Assembly (NCBI RefSeq): GCF_047496725.1
Contig: NC_132976.1
Coordinates: 852,001-916,000, forward strand
DNA from: Anoplolepis gracilipes
Taxonomy: Eukaryota > Arthropoda > Insecta > Hymenoptera > Formicidae
Length of the DNA stretch: 64,000 nucleotides
Direction of reading: 5' to 3'
Shown here: one piece after another, positions 1 to 11,586 of the stretch
Layout of the letters: each line of letters starts with the position of its first letter
How positions within the stretch are numbered: position 1 is the first letter of the stretch
The notes under the pieces: model-generated
What the model was told of the DNA's origin: nothing
Databases searched by the model: none
The model's input: the letters and a program-made list of their open reading frames with translations, nothing else
Translations under genes and position numbers: made by a program

Positions 1-1378
1 AATGATATCTTTTGTAATAGAGATTTCATATCAATGTAAATGAAAATTAAATTATATTTTATAATCGTCAATATAATAGCAACAATTATAATGGCATAAG
101 CTCGTAATTATTCACGTTTCGTAATTATATGAATTTAACGTTAAATCTCAGGATATACCAGTGAATATTTCATATGTAATCAGAAATAATACAAAGTATA
201 ATTGCAACAATTAAATACTACTGTGAGATACAATATTAATTTTGTATTATTATGCTTTTTGTATTCCCTGTGCATGACATATTTTACAATATATCCCGCA
301 GAGATAAACGATAAGCCACATTTAATTTTGGAACGCACATATGATTCCTCCGATATATTTATTTGATTTAAACTTAAAATAATTCCCTTACGCGTATAAA
401 ATAAAAAAATATATTCTGTAATTTATCGATTAGAAATTAATAAAAGCCTTAATCGCATTATTAGAGAATATTTAGAAGGCGCAATTTGCAAAGAAATGTA
501 CCTCACGAGATAAAAGATCACGGTCAAATATCTTGTCGCTATCATTATGATTATCTCTCCTTGTCTTTTTTTTTATGCATTGTTTCACGCAAATGTAAAA
601 AAATAACGAAGTTCACTACTAATCAAGATCTTTATCTCGATAATTGAGTTCGTGACGATTCCCTTTTTTCATACTCCATGATCAGTTAGAAGCTGCAGGT
701 CATTTTACACCTGGATACCCATCTTTTTTATTTCAACTGTCCATCGTTTTACTCTATATGGCAGTTTCATAACTCTCTTTAATTAATTAAAATCCATGTC
801 CACGATGTAAAAAAGTTACAGTTATTAGCTTAATTATTATTTTTCCAAGAATTTCAAATTAATATTAACTAGATTTACTAAACTTTTCATTGATTTTATT
901 TACGTCAAAACTTACTTTTCATTTTTTTTTTTTTTTTTTATTAAAAGAATTATTTTTACTAAATATAAAATTTTATTCATAATAAAAGTGTTTTACAACT
1001 GTGAGATAATATCGATGGTTATTAATTGTTGATTTAGGTGACAAAATATTTCGTGAATAATTCTTCTTTTTTTTTTTTTTTGTTAATATGTGTCTATTTT
1101 ATTAATAATTTCTTTTGCCGAAAAGCTGCGAGAAAAAAGAAACACACGTATGTTCGTTCGTCTGTAACACGAGGCCTGGCGGAATTAAAACGGCTGTTAC
1201 GTGAATTAATTGCTATTTATCCCGTGACGTGAAACGAACTGGGAAAAGCACGTTGAAGAGCTTGATCATTTACATGCTCCGTCATTCCGAACAATATACC
1301 GCCCACTTACTTTCACAGGACAGTATCTCTCTCCCCATTCGCGTAGGAAAAGCTTGACAAATAAATACGAACATATAT

Positions 1379-1449
1379 CAGAGAATATCTAATAAAAAAA
1401 ATTATTACTTATAATAATTATTTTAAACATTTAAATAAGAAATAATTTG

Positions 1450-1485
<36 letters not shown>

Positions 1486-1630
1486 CTATCGCCTTTTCAA
1501 TAGCTAGAGAATTTCTAGTAAAAAATATCATTACTTATAATAATTATTTTATACATTTAAATAAGAAATTATTTGGAAAAAAACCAAATTAAAACAAAAA
1601 TTTAATATCTATCGGCTTTTCAGTAGTTTT
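1379..1630. repeat. Tandem duplication, two ~125-bp units
   Basis: Two adjacent units share the string TTACTTATAATAATTATTTT, then CATTTAAATAAGAAAT, and each ends with a variant of CTATCGGCTTTTCA. The first unit (about 1379-1504) carries an expanded poly-A tract where the second (about 1505-1630) has a mixed A-rich stretch. No coding potential. It lies in the presumed Smox intron. Confidence 0.6.
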
Positions 1631-2621
1631 TGGAGTTTTCTAATCAAATGCACTAATGAAGGATAATATTAATCGAATCCTGGGAAAGAGCGCAAATCCA
1701 ATCGAGTTCGTTAAAAGTTATTCATCGTGAATTAAGATTACTCGGCGCGCGTTATTATTCCAACTTTACGAAAATATTTTCAGAGAACGAGGAAAAGAAA
1801 ACATACCTCGTGTTATACTTCGCGATTCTCGTCTACGCGATTATACATTTCGCGATTGATAAATGCTCTTCCGCTTACGCAGCAACGAACGCATTTGGAG
1901 TTCCTTTGAATACGAACTAAGGAGATCTCGCATTTGCGTCATCGTCGCTTCTTGCTTGGAACGATTCTTTATCGAATTGAATAGAACGAATCCTTATCGA
2001 GATTATCAGCAAGCACGTACATATATACACAATGATCGTATTGACATATTGATGTAAGATTTCAATTTCTTAAATTTTTTCATGACATATCTTCTTAAAT
2101 GTATAAAATATAAAACATGCATATTTTATCATTATATTAAATTGTTATTAAATTATTATTGCTATTGTTATTGAGATTGAACATTTTATCAGTGTGCTAG
2201 ATCTATTGTAAACGCACTATTGTGAAATATTGTCTTTTACACAATGAACAAATTATTATTATTATTATTATTATTATTATGAATAGAGGGCAAATTGAAT
2301 GTATTTTACGGAATACAACATCGAAATTAAAAGTAAAATTAGAATTTGTGCTCCATTTATGAATGGTAAATTTATGGAAATTAATTGGAAATCTCCGAGT
2401 AGATTGAAAACGTTCCCGAATTTGTATTCTCCGTATCTTTCCGTGTACTCACGAGAACAGAACTCATAAATCTCCTTTATCCGCGTGCTCTGTACTCTCT
2501 ACACGTGTCTACAAGCGGTAGTGTTTACCTGTGCCCGCGTTATCGCCCCGACACCAGGTTCTAAACGTGACGTTGTCTCACGCGCATCTGTCCCATTGTA
2601 ACCGCGATACATATAGGGAAG

Positions 2622-2623
2622 GA

Positions 2624-2654
<31 letters not shown>

Positions 2655-2789
2655 TGTAAGAGACGCATACACTCCTCTCACGTGCGCGTCACGTACTCTC
2701 GCCTCTCGCGGCGAGCAAGTGACAGGCGAGCCGCTTATCATCTCAATAGCAAACGCGTGAATATATATATATATATACATATATATATA

Positions 2790-2820
<31 letters not shown>

Positions 2821-2826
2821 TATGTA
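2622..2826. repeat. TA/TG microsatellites
   Basis: Two (TA)n blocks, near 2625-2660 and 2760-2826, are separated by about 100 bases of non-repetitive, more GC-rich sequence. They generate repetitive Ile/Tyr open frames that are not genes. Confidence 0.85.
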
Positions 2827-3255
2827 TGTGAATTCCTGGCTCGCACAGGTTACGGCGAGATCTCTCTCTAATAAGAACGGACAAGTGCCGTCTCTCGGCT
2901 CTCGGCGCGACGGTGAAAGAGGAACGTCATACGCACGATGAACGTGCATCTGTATACAGATGCGGGGCGATGCACGCACACACGGACGGCGCGCGCGCGC
3001 ACGAGCTTTCTTCTCTCGCTGTCTCTCTTTTTCTCTCTTTTAGATTTTAGGCCCCTCGTATGTACACTTTTCTCTCGAGAAATGCACAAAATGTCGCGCC
3101 ATGCTGTCGCGCGCGAGCACAAACCAACACACAAACCAACACGCACACACACACACACATATATATATATATACATATGTACATACATACACGCGTACCG
3201 GATTACGATTTCATAGAGATTCGTCAGGTGTGTGTATTTATGCGTAGGCACATAC

Positions 3256-3458
3256 CTTGGTATAGTGATGCACTTGGTGTTGCAACTTTGCGTAGTGATG
3301 GCCTTCTCGAGCTCCTCGAGGCCTGCCGATTTCTTCAGCTTCTTCACCAGGCTCTTAACGGCCTTCTCGCTCCATTTGTCCTCGCTCTCGGCCTTCTTCC
3401 AGCCCAGCAGCCGCTTGACGATAGGCGGGTTAAAGCTGGGCAACATCGAAGTCATCAT
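3256..3458 (-). CDS. Smox: Smad2/3-type receptor-regulated Smad, first coding exon (partial gene)
   Basis: Smox transmits activin/TGF-beta receptor signals to the nucleus with Smad4. The exon starts at ATG 3458-3456 and encodes 67 residues plus two bases. It ends at 3256 before a GTATGT donor, so translation past that point is intron. The peptide begins with the Smad2/3-type amino end (MMTSMLPSFNPPIVKRLLGW) and continues through the first helices of the MH1 DNA-binding domain, with VKSLVKKLKK and EKAITTQSCNTKCITIPR. The residues ITTQ and NTKC are characteristic of Smad2/3 rather than Smad1/5. There is no extra loop between LLGWKK and the KW helix as in vertebrate Smad2. The remaining MH1, linker and MH2 exons are not in the window and must lie beyond the left edge. 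Confidence 0.93.
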
Positions 3459-3714
3459 TTGCCCTGAGACGAGCGCGCGCGACCCGCATCGGGGCCGCTG
3501 TTGTCGCGGAAACGCGGACGAATTCGTATCGTTAATATCGTCGCGACGACCCGGTTCCGTCTTTCCCTTTCCGCGGCTCCCGGAGACGGTGTCTTACGGA
3601 CTGGCGACCGCGCCGAATCACGCCGAATACCGATCGCGACTCGCGGCTCGCGGCTACGGGATCACTCTCTCTCTCTCTCTGTCTCTCTCTCTCTCTTTCT
3701 CTTTCTCTTTCTCT

Positions 3715-3746
<32 letters not shown>

Positions 3747-3900
3747 GTTTCACGCAGACGGCGAATATTTTGCCACGGCCGCCATAGTGCGCCCTCGGCA
3801 CGCAGTTCGGCAAGACTCGTTCGAGATCGGCCATCTTCGTCGCGATGCCCACGAAATTCAAAGTCTTTAGACATGCGTATCTCGCGGTCGTAGCGGACTG
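3459..3900 (-). promoter_or_regulatory. Smox 5' leader and promoter region with CT/GA tract
   Basis: The 440 bases upstream of the Smox start codon are far more GC-rich and CpG-rich than the surroundings, as expected for a promoter or 5' UTR. They contain a long polypurine strand (GA on the Smox sense strand, 3664-3746) interrupted by GAAA units. GA tracts of this kind bind GAGA-type factors in insects. The transcription start cannot be placed. Confidence 0.45.
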
Positions 3901-3970
3901 TGCATTGAAGATTCAAATTCGACCAATCAGAATTTGGATATTTTTTTGTTTTAAATGTGCCTTAAGGCTT

Positions 3971-4460
3971 GTATCCACGAGAATTCTAGTTTTAAGAAAT
4001 GTGTAGCCAATCAGCTTGCAGCTTTTATGGAAAAGCTGCAATTTTATTGGTTACATCTCTATATGGACTTATAATTATTATATTATAATTATACTATAAT
4101 TAGAGATAATATAATATTATATTATATATATATTATATATATATAATATATATATAATTATATATAATTTTATATTATATATATATTATATAATATAATT
4201 ATATATTATATATATATATTATTATATATAAGGGCTTCTCAGAACGCGGAAATACTTGCCCCACGGCAAAAAGCGATGCGGTAGCCAATCAATCTTTTGT
4301 TCTTATGAAAAAGAGCTCTAATACATTATATTATCTATAATTATGATATAATTATAATATGATAATTATAAGAGAGCTTATAGATAAAATTGCAGCTTTT
4401 CTATAAAAGCTGCAAGCTGATTGGCTACACATTTCTTAAAACTAGAATTCTTGTAGATAC
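3971..4460. mobile_element. MITE with 77-bp terminal inverted repeats
   Basis: Left arm 3971-4047 and right arm 4384-4460 are inverted copies that differ at only about three positions; both contain TGTAGCCAATCAGCTTGCAG. The 336-base core is almost pure AT with many TATA/ATAT steps and a short GC-richer island near 4230-4320. No transposase frame is present, so this is a non-autonomous DNA element. I could not identify a convincing target-site duplication. Confidence 0.8.
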
Positions 4461-4799
4461 AGATCTTGATGACATATTTATATCGAATATTTTCAGATAT
4501 ATATACAATATAATATACATTATAATATATATTATAGAGTCTGTCCATGGGTTACATACATTTTTTACACCGAGTTTTATTATCGTGAACGCAAGGCTTT
4601 AAAATACTTTTCATAAATAAATAAAATAATAATTGTCAATAATATTTAACATCAATTTCAACACTTTGTATAAAAATTATTAAAATTATTTTAAAAAACT
4701 TGTATATAAAAATTACTGCTAGAAATGTTGCGAGTTGTATATCTAATAATTTTATATTGAACGACTTTTAAGCCAATCCGGATCAATTAATCATTATTT

Positions 4800-5338
4800 T
4801 ACTATGAATTCAAGTCTTCTATTGGCAGAGACGATGCAATGACGTCATTAATTGCTCTCGAACCTGGTTCAATCAAAAACGCTATAATTTTAATTCTGAT
4901 TGGTGAATCCGGTTTGTCCAATGTGGGTTCGTAAAACCCAAACACTAATGTAATGACTAATGACTCTCTACAGATTGCTATGAAAATGGCCGAACATCCC
5001 ATGATACCATCATAATATATGTTGATTGAATGCTTTTGTGACTGGAAAAGCTTGGATCACGCACACATATTTGCAAAAGATCTCTTTGATAGTCCTATAT
5101 TTATTAAAAAGGAGTTTTTTGTGCGAAAAAGAACAGTATCGTGTATCAAATCTTTATATAATGCAAAGTATAATAATAAAAAAGGAAGCATAAATCGTTT
5201 TTGCGCAAGTTAAAACGATTTTAAGTTATTATTATAAGTAAAAAAAAAGTGTGTTAATTTAATGACCACTTGATGCAATATTTTTATTAGTCGTAGTGAT
5301 AATAATTACATTTTTGGCTACATTTAAACATAGATGAT
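4800..5338 (+). promoter_or_regulatory. Iws1 upstream region with CRE palindrome
   Basis: This is the interval before the inferred Iws1 start. A perfect cAMP/ATF-type palindrome TGACGTCA sits at 4840-4847. A short open frame starting ATGGCC at about 4993 stops after nine codons and could be an upstream ORF in the leader. The position of transcription start is not visible. Confidence 0.35.
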
Positions 5339-8300
5339 ATGGGGTTTGAAGGTGAGAGATTATTTATATTATTGCTTATCTCAATTGTTCAAGAAATTTA
5401 TTATTTATTATCTAAATATATAAGAGAATGTGTAAGCATTTGATATCCAAACACACATAGCCTTTCAGTTTAGACGTATAATCTACACTTTATACAATCT
5501 AAACTCTCTTTATATATATAATTAATTATAGTATTTCAATCACATAGCATTAATGTAATACATTTGCGCAATATATTCTCTCTTGTCAGTGATTCTATAA
5601 ATTCTATTGATTTTATTGATATACATGAAATGTATATTCTTTTTAAGACGAAAGAAGTGACTCGGAAGAAGAGCATGATAAGTCTAGAAGCGCTACTCCA
5701 GACTCACAAAAATCAGGCAGTAATATAGCAAGAAGCAGATCGAAATCAAATTCTGCTAGTCCCAAGTCTTCACCAGCTAGGTAATTAATTTCCATCGTTA
5801 CTTGCTTATTTAATTATATCTTTATTCTTTTTAACTGCAACTAAATGTTTTAGATCTAATTTATCATCTCCAGTACGGAATGGATCACCAGCTTCTGTTC
5901 GTTCCAATGCAAGCTCTAGAAAATCTTACTCTAGATCACCATCCAGATCACCTTCGCCAAGCAGATCCGTTTCGCCATTAGGAAACAGAAAAAGCACTTC
6001 GAGATCACGTTCTAAATCCCATTCTCCTGAACCTAGAGAGACAAGTGCAAGAAATGGCTCGCAATCACCAGCGCATTCGCATCATTCTGAAAAATCAGGC
6101 TCGAGATCTCGAAGTTCTTCTCATTCTTCATCTAGAAGTTCTGTTGCAGCATCGAGAAATTCACGTTCCAGATCTAGATCAAATTCAAGACCGAATGATG
6201 TTTCATCTAAATGTGACTCACCCAAGACAAATTTTCGATCATCTTCCAGATCTCCTTCGCCCCATGCTGTTTCCAAATCGCGATCTCGTTCAAGATCATT
6301 TTCTCGATCGCGTTCTGGTTCTCCGAAAGTATCGATCCATTCACGTTCTCGATCAGGTACTCCCAAATCTTTCCAGACAAGATCTCGCTCAAGATCTAGA
6401 TCACCTAGTCCGAAACAAATCAAATCTGGCTCAAGATCGAGATCAAGATCTTTATCTGGATCGAAAAAGGGTTCTCGTTCACCTTCGGCATCGCCAAGTC
6501 GATCGCCAGTCACTGCTAGACATTCGCGGTCAAAATCAAAGTCGCGCTCCGCGAATGGTTCCAGGGAAAATTCTCCTGATTTAAGAAAAAGTTCCCGTTC
6601 TAGATCTCGTTCTAATTCAATAGACAGGAAATCTAGATCAAGATCTGCTTCCGGCTCTAGAAAACAATCAAGATCTCCATTGCAAGAAGAACGAGCTTTA
6701 TCACGTTCAAAATCGAGATCTTTATCAGGTTCGAGAAAAGGTTCGCGTTCGAGATCACGATCAAGATCACGATCGAGATCACGATCTAGATCTCACAAAT
6801 CTGGATCAAGATGCAAATCGCGATCCGCGTCCGGCTCACGTAAAGGTTCCGTATCCCCGACACATTCGAGAAAGAATTCACGTTCGAGGTCCAGATCCAG
6901 CTCGCGTTCCAGTAAATCAAGATCTCGTTCCGTTTCAAGAGCCTCACGTTCAAGATCTCGCTCAGGTTCAAGAAAATCTGGATCAAGATCTCGATCAAGA
7001 TCGAGATCAAAATCTGGCTCGCGATCGCGTTCAGGTTCGCGTTCGAGGTCAAGATCGGGATCAAGATCGAAGTCGCGCTCGCGGTCAAGATCGAGATCGC
7101 ATTCTAGATCGCGTTCAAGATCTGGATCAGCCGCTAGGTCCAGACACTCGTCACGTTCTAAATCTCGATCTAGATCCCGATCTAGATCGCGCTCCGGCTC
7201 TAGAAAATCCAGAAGTCGTAGCAGAGATTCGGAAGGAATAGCTAAGAAACGAAATAGAGTATTATCAGATTCTGAAGAGGAGACTGATGAAACTAGAATA
7301 AAGAAACGTACAAGGCACGAGTTATCAGATTCCGAACATGAAGATGAGAAAGAAAAGAAAAAAGATAATGATGCAAATGAGGAAGAAGTGGGTGAAGATC
7401 AAGAAAATAAACAATTACATGATGAAATTGTTAATGAGCAACAAGATAACGAAGATTCTGATGATGGAATTATTGGTGGTGGAATGTAAGCATATGATTT
7501 TAATATAAATCTATATTTAAATTTTTTTAGTTTTTTATATAACACAAAAAAAAACAATATATTTATTTTTCTTTATTTTCGTTATATGCGTATAAATTTA
7601 AAATAAAAATTAATTTTTAAAAGAATTGATGCGCCTTTTGTATCAAGCATGAATTACTATTTTATAAGACATATAAAAAGTGATATATATTATTACAATA
7701 CAGAAACTTAATTAAATTGATATAAATATATAAAAGATCTACATATTGATATAGACATTTTTTTCCAAAGTATAATTGTTATCTAATAATTAATGCTTGT
7801 AATAATCAAACAATTTGTTCTAATTATTTATTAATTGCTTCACTCTAGCATTTATTAAAAAAGTACTTTAAATATAAGACAACTTGATTAATTTTGACAT
7901 TTAAATAATATGCGAAATATAACTCAATTCCTAAGTTTTTATTAAAAACAAGAAAACGAATGAAAACAAAAATGTAGCTAAAAAAGATTCTAGAAATTTT
8001 ATAAAAATAATGATTAATTAGATTTGATGTTTTCACAGAGATGATACATTGTCCGATTTTGATCGCATGTTGGCACGAAAAAAGGAAGAGCAATCCCGTA
8101 GGCGTAAACGAAAAGACATTGGTATCATTAATGATAACGATGATATTATAGCACAGTTATTATCAGACATGAAGGGTGCGGCTGAGGAGGATAGAAAATT
8201 GAATCAGCAAAATAGACCTGCCACAAATAAGATTGCCATGTTATCGAAAGTATTGTCACAGTTGAAAAAACACGATTTACAATTGGCCTTTTTGGAGCAC

Positions 8301-9407
8301 AATGTGCTGTCGGTTCTTACCGATTGGTTAGCACCAATGCCTGATCGTTCGTTACCGTCTCTCAAAATCAGAGACAATCTCCTGAAATTATTATGGGAGG
8401 TAAGATAAATTTTCTTGTGTTAGATAAAGGATAAAGTATAATATCTTATCTATATTTATCTATTTATTTACTAATTATATACTTATATAATTATGTACTT
8501 ATAGTTTCCAAAAATCGATCAATCTTCACTGAAACAATCCGGTATTGGGAAGGCTGTGATGTATCTTTATAAACACCCAAAAGAAACAAAAGAGAACAAG
8601 GAACGTGCTGGAAAATTGATCAATGAGTGGGCACGGCCTATTTTTAATTTATCTGCCGACTTTAAGGCACTATCGAAGGAAGAAAGAATGCAAAGGGACC
8701 TGGAGCAAACGCCTCAGAAAAGAAGAAAAACCGAAGACGGAGGTTCCTTTCAAAAATCACAAGATATTAATAAGGCTTTAAAAGGAGATGCCAAGTATAT
8801 TATTGTTGATATATAATAATTATTAATTATTTATTGAAATTAATTGTTATTATAAACTTTTCCTATCTTACACTTGCAGACCATTGAGACCAGGAGATCC
8901 TGGATGGGTAGGAAGAGCTAGGGTTCCTAGACCATCTAATAAAGATTACGTTATACGACCTGATTGGAAATCAGATATTGACATTAGTAGGGTATGTTTG
9001 CTCCTACTTATCTATTCTTCAAATTACAAAGATGTTTATAATATACAGCTATGTATATGTACATTATAAAGCTTGCAAATTTAACGTTCCAACAGATATA
9101 TAAGCAATTTATAATTGCTATAAATTGTAAATATAAGTTTTATTTATAATTTATATTTCTGATAAAATTATTTATTTATTTAGTACTTATTATTTACTTT
9201 TAAGTTTATTTTTGTGTTATTGCATCCAATTCCTCAAATATTATTGATTTTTCAAAAATTATAGTGTTTTATTACTTTACACAGAATACTAAGAAGCAGA
9301 TGAGTCGCTTTGAGAGGCACATGAAGAATTACATGGATAGTAAGCGTATGAAGTCTGCCAGAAGAGCAGTAGATATATCAATAGAGGGTCGTAAGATGTC
9401 CTTATAA
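5339..9407 (+). CDS. Iws1: IWS1/Spn1 transcription elongation factor with long SR-rich amino half
   Basis: IWS1 binds Spt6 on elongating RNA polymerase II and couples it to splicing, export and chromatin marking. Exons in frame: 5339-5351, 5648-5780, 5854-7485, 8039-8399, 8505-8794, 8880-8991, 9285-9407, giving about 887 residues. Residues 6-520 are almost entirely Ser/Arg repeats; an acidic Asp/Glu/Lys stretch follows. Exon 4 opens the conserved core (DTLSDFDRMLARKKEEQ), then the TFIIS N-terminal/LW-type helical domain across exons 4-5 (SGIGKAVMYLYKHPKE; KLINEWARPIF), the RPGDPGW motif, and the usual carboxyl end ISIEGRKMSL. The core is unambiguous. The start is less certain: I chose ATG 5339 because its 13-base exon joins exon 2 in phase as MGFEDERSDSEEE. 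Confidence 0.92.
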
Positions 9408-9589
9408 TATCTATATGTTTCTTATAGTTTGTACAAGCAAATAAAACTTGTAACAATATTTGTTACTTCTTAAATTGTGATTATATAGGAAAAGTTAATG
9501 ACCCAAATTAATTTAGTTTTTGCATATGTCTTTCCAACTATTACTTTTTTTTTATAGACATAGAAAAAAATTATATATATATATATATT

Positions 9590-9771
9590 AAAAATTAACT
9601 GAAACAATCTTGTAAAAATGATTTTTTTTTTTATAGATAAAGTTCTGCAATGACCAATTTTTTGCAAAATGAAACTATATTATATATGTTTCATTTTGCA
9701 AAGAATTGGTCATTGTAGAATTTTATTTAAAAAAAAATTTTATTCTTACAAGATTGTTTCAGTTAAATTTT
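9590..9771. mobile_element. Near-perfect palindromic element (hairpin MITE)
   Basis: Arms 9590-9675 and 9688-9771 are inverted copies with about 85% identity, separated by a 12-base TATA-type loop. Matching cores are AACTGAAACAATCTTGTAA in the left arm and its complement in the right, and CAATGACCAATT with its complement. It begins about 180 bases after the Iws1 stop. If the Iws1 3' UTR extends this far the RNA would fold into a long hairpin. No coding content. Confidence 0.75.
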
Positions 9772-10038
9772 ACAAAATAAAGAAAGATATTGCTTTCAGA
9801 AAATGCACTAATAACATATAGTAATAGAATGTATTATTTGCAGCTTTTTTGTCAATAGAATTAAATAAATGTAATGTATTTAAATTAATCCACTACTTAT
9901 TTCCCAGGGATTGACATATGATACTTACATTAATAATTGAGTGTACATGATAATAAATTTTATCATTTTTATTTTCTGCAGAATAATATATAATTAATGT
10001 TACAATACAAAACATTATTGCAACATTGCTCATAGTAT

Positions 10039-10894
10039 TTACAGGAAATAAGTGCGCGGTTTTCGGACACTGAATAGTGGCATACGGTTTCTGTGTTGGA
10101 TTCTCTTAGGTAAAGGAAATCTGATCTTAGAATCATGGAATTGTTTCACTTGGGGTCTGCGGCAATTTGCAGCCTTTACAACTTCCACCTTGATTATCTG
10201 TATGGAGTGAGCTCGTGCGCGATGACGGGCACCCATGTCTCTGTAACATTGTGTTACAGCTCCACTGACGGAAAGATCTCTATATTCCCTGTACATATTA
10301 TGTGTACCAGATCGAGAATCGTATCTTAACCAAATTCCAAAGTTTTTTATTTTTATTGGCGTTTTCTCTGGAATCTAAAATAATTAGTTTAAATTTAGCC
10401 AAGTGTTGCGTTACACTTTTAATAATAAGATAAAATGCAATATATTTATAACAATACATTGTATCATAAGATAGGTACCTGCTTGAGAGATACTATTTCT
10501 CCAGTGGATTTTTTAAATTTTTTCAATTGACGTAAAAAGTACCAAAATCTGGATTTGGCGACTATAGCATCAGGAGCGAAAATTCTCATTTTGTAAAGTG
10601 GGGTTGTTTTTTCTTTTTCGGTAGGAAGCTTACGTCCTATCACTTCAAATTCCTTCAACTAAAAAAGGAAACAAAAGTATTATTTTCAAATTTGGTCTAC
10701 TTATATTAGATTTACGATATATATAATGTATGTATATTTGTAGGTTATGTCATGCCAAATATCTAGATTTCAATCTGCAGTTTTTACTTTTATGTAAACA
10801 AATATTCAATGCTTTGAACAAGAAAAAATCAATTTCGTGTTCGTTCTTTATATAAAAATTTGTCAAAATCACTCACATCACCCTTCGCTTTCAT
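10039..10894 (-). CDS. RpL18A: 60S ribosomal protein L18a (eL20), copy A
   Basis: eL20 is a structural protein of the large ribosomal subunit. Exons on the minus strand: 10877-10894 (ATG plus six codons), 10479-10658 and 10039-10374, totalling 177 residues, the usual family length. Recognisable stretches are FEVIGRKLPTEKE, KMRIFAPDAIVAKSRFWYF, NFGIWLRYDSRSGTHNMYRE, CYRDMGARHRARAHSIQI and VKQFHDSKI. All splice junctions are canonical (donors GTGAGT and GTACCT, pyrimidine-rich acceptors). A second intact copy lies at 13599-14522 in the opposite orientation. This copy has Ala37, Val106, Val131 and Arg151 where copy B has Val, Ile, Thr and Lys. A pyrimidine run (TCCTTTCGG) about 40 bases upstream of the ATG could be a TOP-type transcription start. 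Confidence 0.95.
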
Positions 10895-11586
10895 TGTAAC
10901 ACGTGGTTTCGTACGTTACGTCAAAAACCGAAAGGATGAACCGGAACAAGTAGAGACTGCCATATTTTTATTCCACGCGTGCGCCATAGTATATGCCATA
11001 GAGATATTAGATGTAGAGCACGCGAGGGAGCCAAAAATGCGATAGCGAAATAAAAAGAGAGCACTGTATATGGGTGTTGTATCTTTGTTTAATTGCGCAT
11101 GCGCAAACTGACTAACTGGACAAGTTTCCCTCTAATCTGCTAGATAAAAGAAAAAGGTTACAAGCATAGATATATTAAATATAGCTAAAGCTTTATTTAT
11201 CTTAAGCGTAGTCTACAATAAGACTAATTAATTAATTAAATAATTAATTTATTATTAATTTAGACTTAAAAAATTAACCAATCATATTCATGATTCTTTT
11301 CTCAACTTAATTGTGATTGCTAATTACCCTAGGCATCGGTCGATGTGAGTGGCTGTGTCCAATCGTACTATGTCCAAACGGACGTCTTCGGTCCTATCTA
11401 CAGTACGGTTTAAAGTCGGCCATATTGAATATTAGTTTACTCATGTGGCGCTTCGAACATTATTTCAAAGTACATAAAATACGGGACTTAGCTATCTATT
11501 GTCGTAGCATCCATGAATGTGTTGTTGAGTTAATGTGGAAGTTAAAGTAGATTATAAATTTATATTAAATTTATATCAAAATAAAA
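10895..11586. promoter_or_regulatory. Interval between RpL18A copy A and the noi pseudogene
   Basis: It lies between two divergently oriented genes, so it should hold the RpL18A-A promoter (right of 10894, minus) and the former noi promoter. Near 10,975-11,110 it is richer in CpG than its surroundings. I see no conserved open frame. Confidence 0.35.

Larger units (their letters stand above)
1..3255 (-). other. Smox first intron (left-edge region, no exon seen)
   Basis: This stretch lies downstream, in the minus direction, of the Smox first coding exon and should be its first intron, running past the left edge. I searched both strands for the next Smad exon (the rest of the MH1 domain) and found none. 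It is AT-rich with poly-A/T tracts (about 1448-1484), an ATT run near 2250-2280, TA/TG microsatellites around 2625-2830 and a CA tract near 3140-3165. The open frames here are low-complexity translations of these repeats. Confidence 0.55.

Noticed and set aside
2499..3216. Several overlapping open frames near Smox with Tyr/Ile and Thr/His repeats
   Set aside because: Driven by TA and CA microsatellites; only the Smad exon at 3256-3458 has family similarity.
6121..6513. Minus-strand Asp/Glu/Leu/Arg-rich open frame opposite Iws1
   Set aside because: It is the antisense shadow of the Ser/Arg codon repeats; the plus strand continues an obvious IWS1 protein.
10464..10478. Extension of the RpL18A-A exon 2 frame (VPIL)
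   Set aside because: Intronic: the donor GTACCT follows CAG at 10479 and the next exon continues the family sequence.
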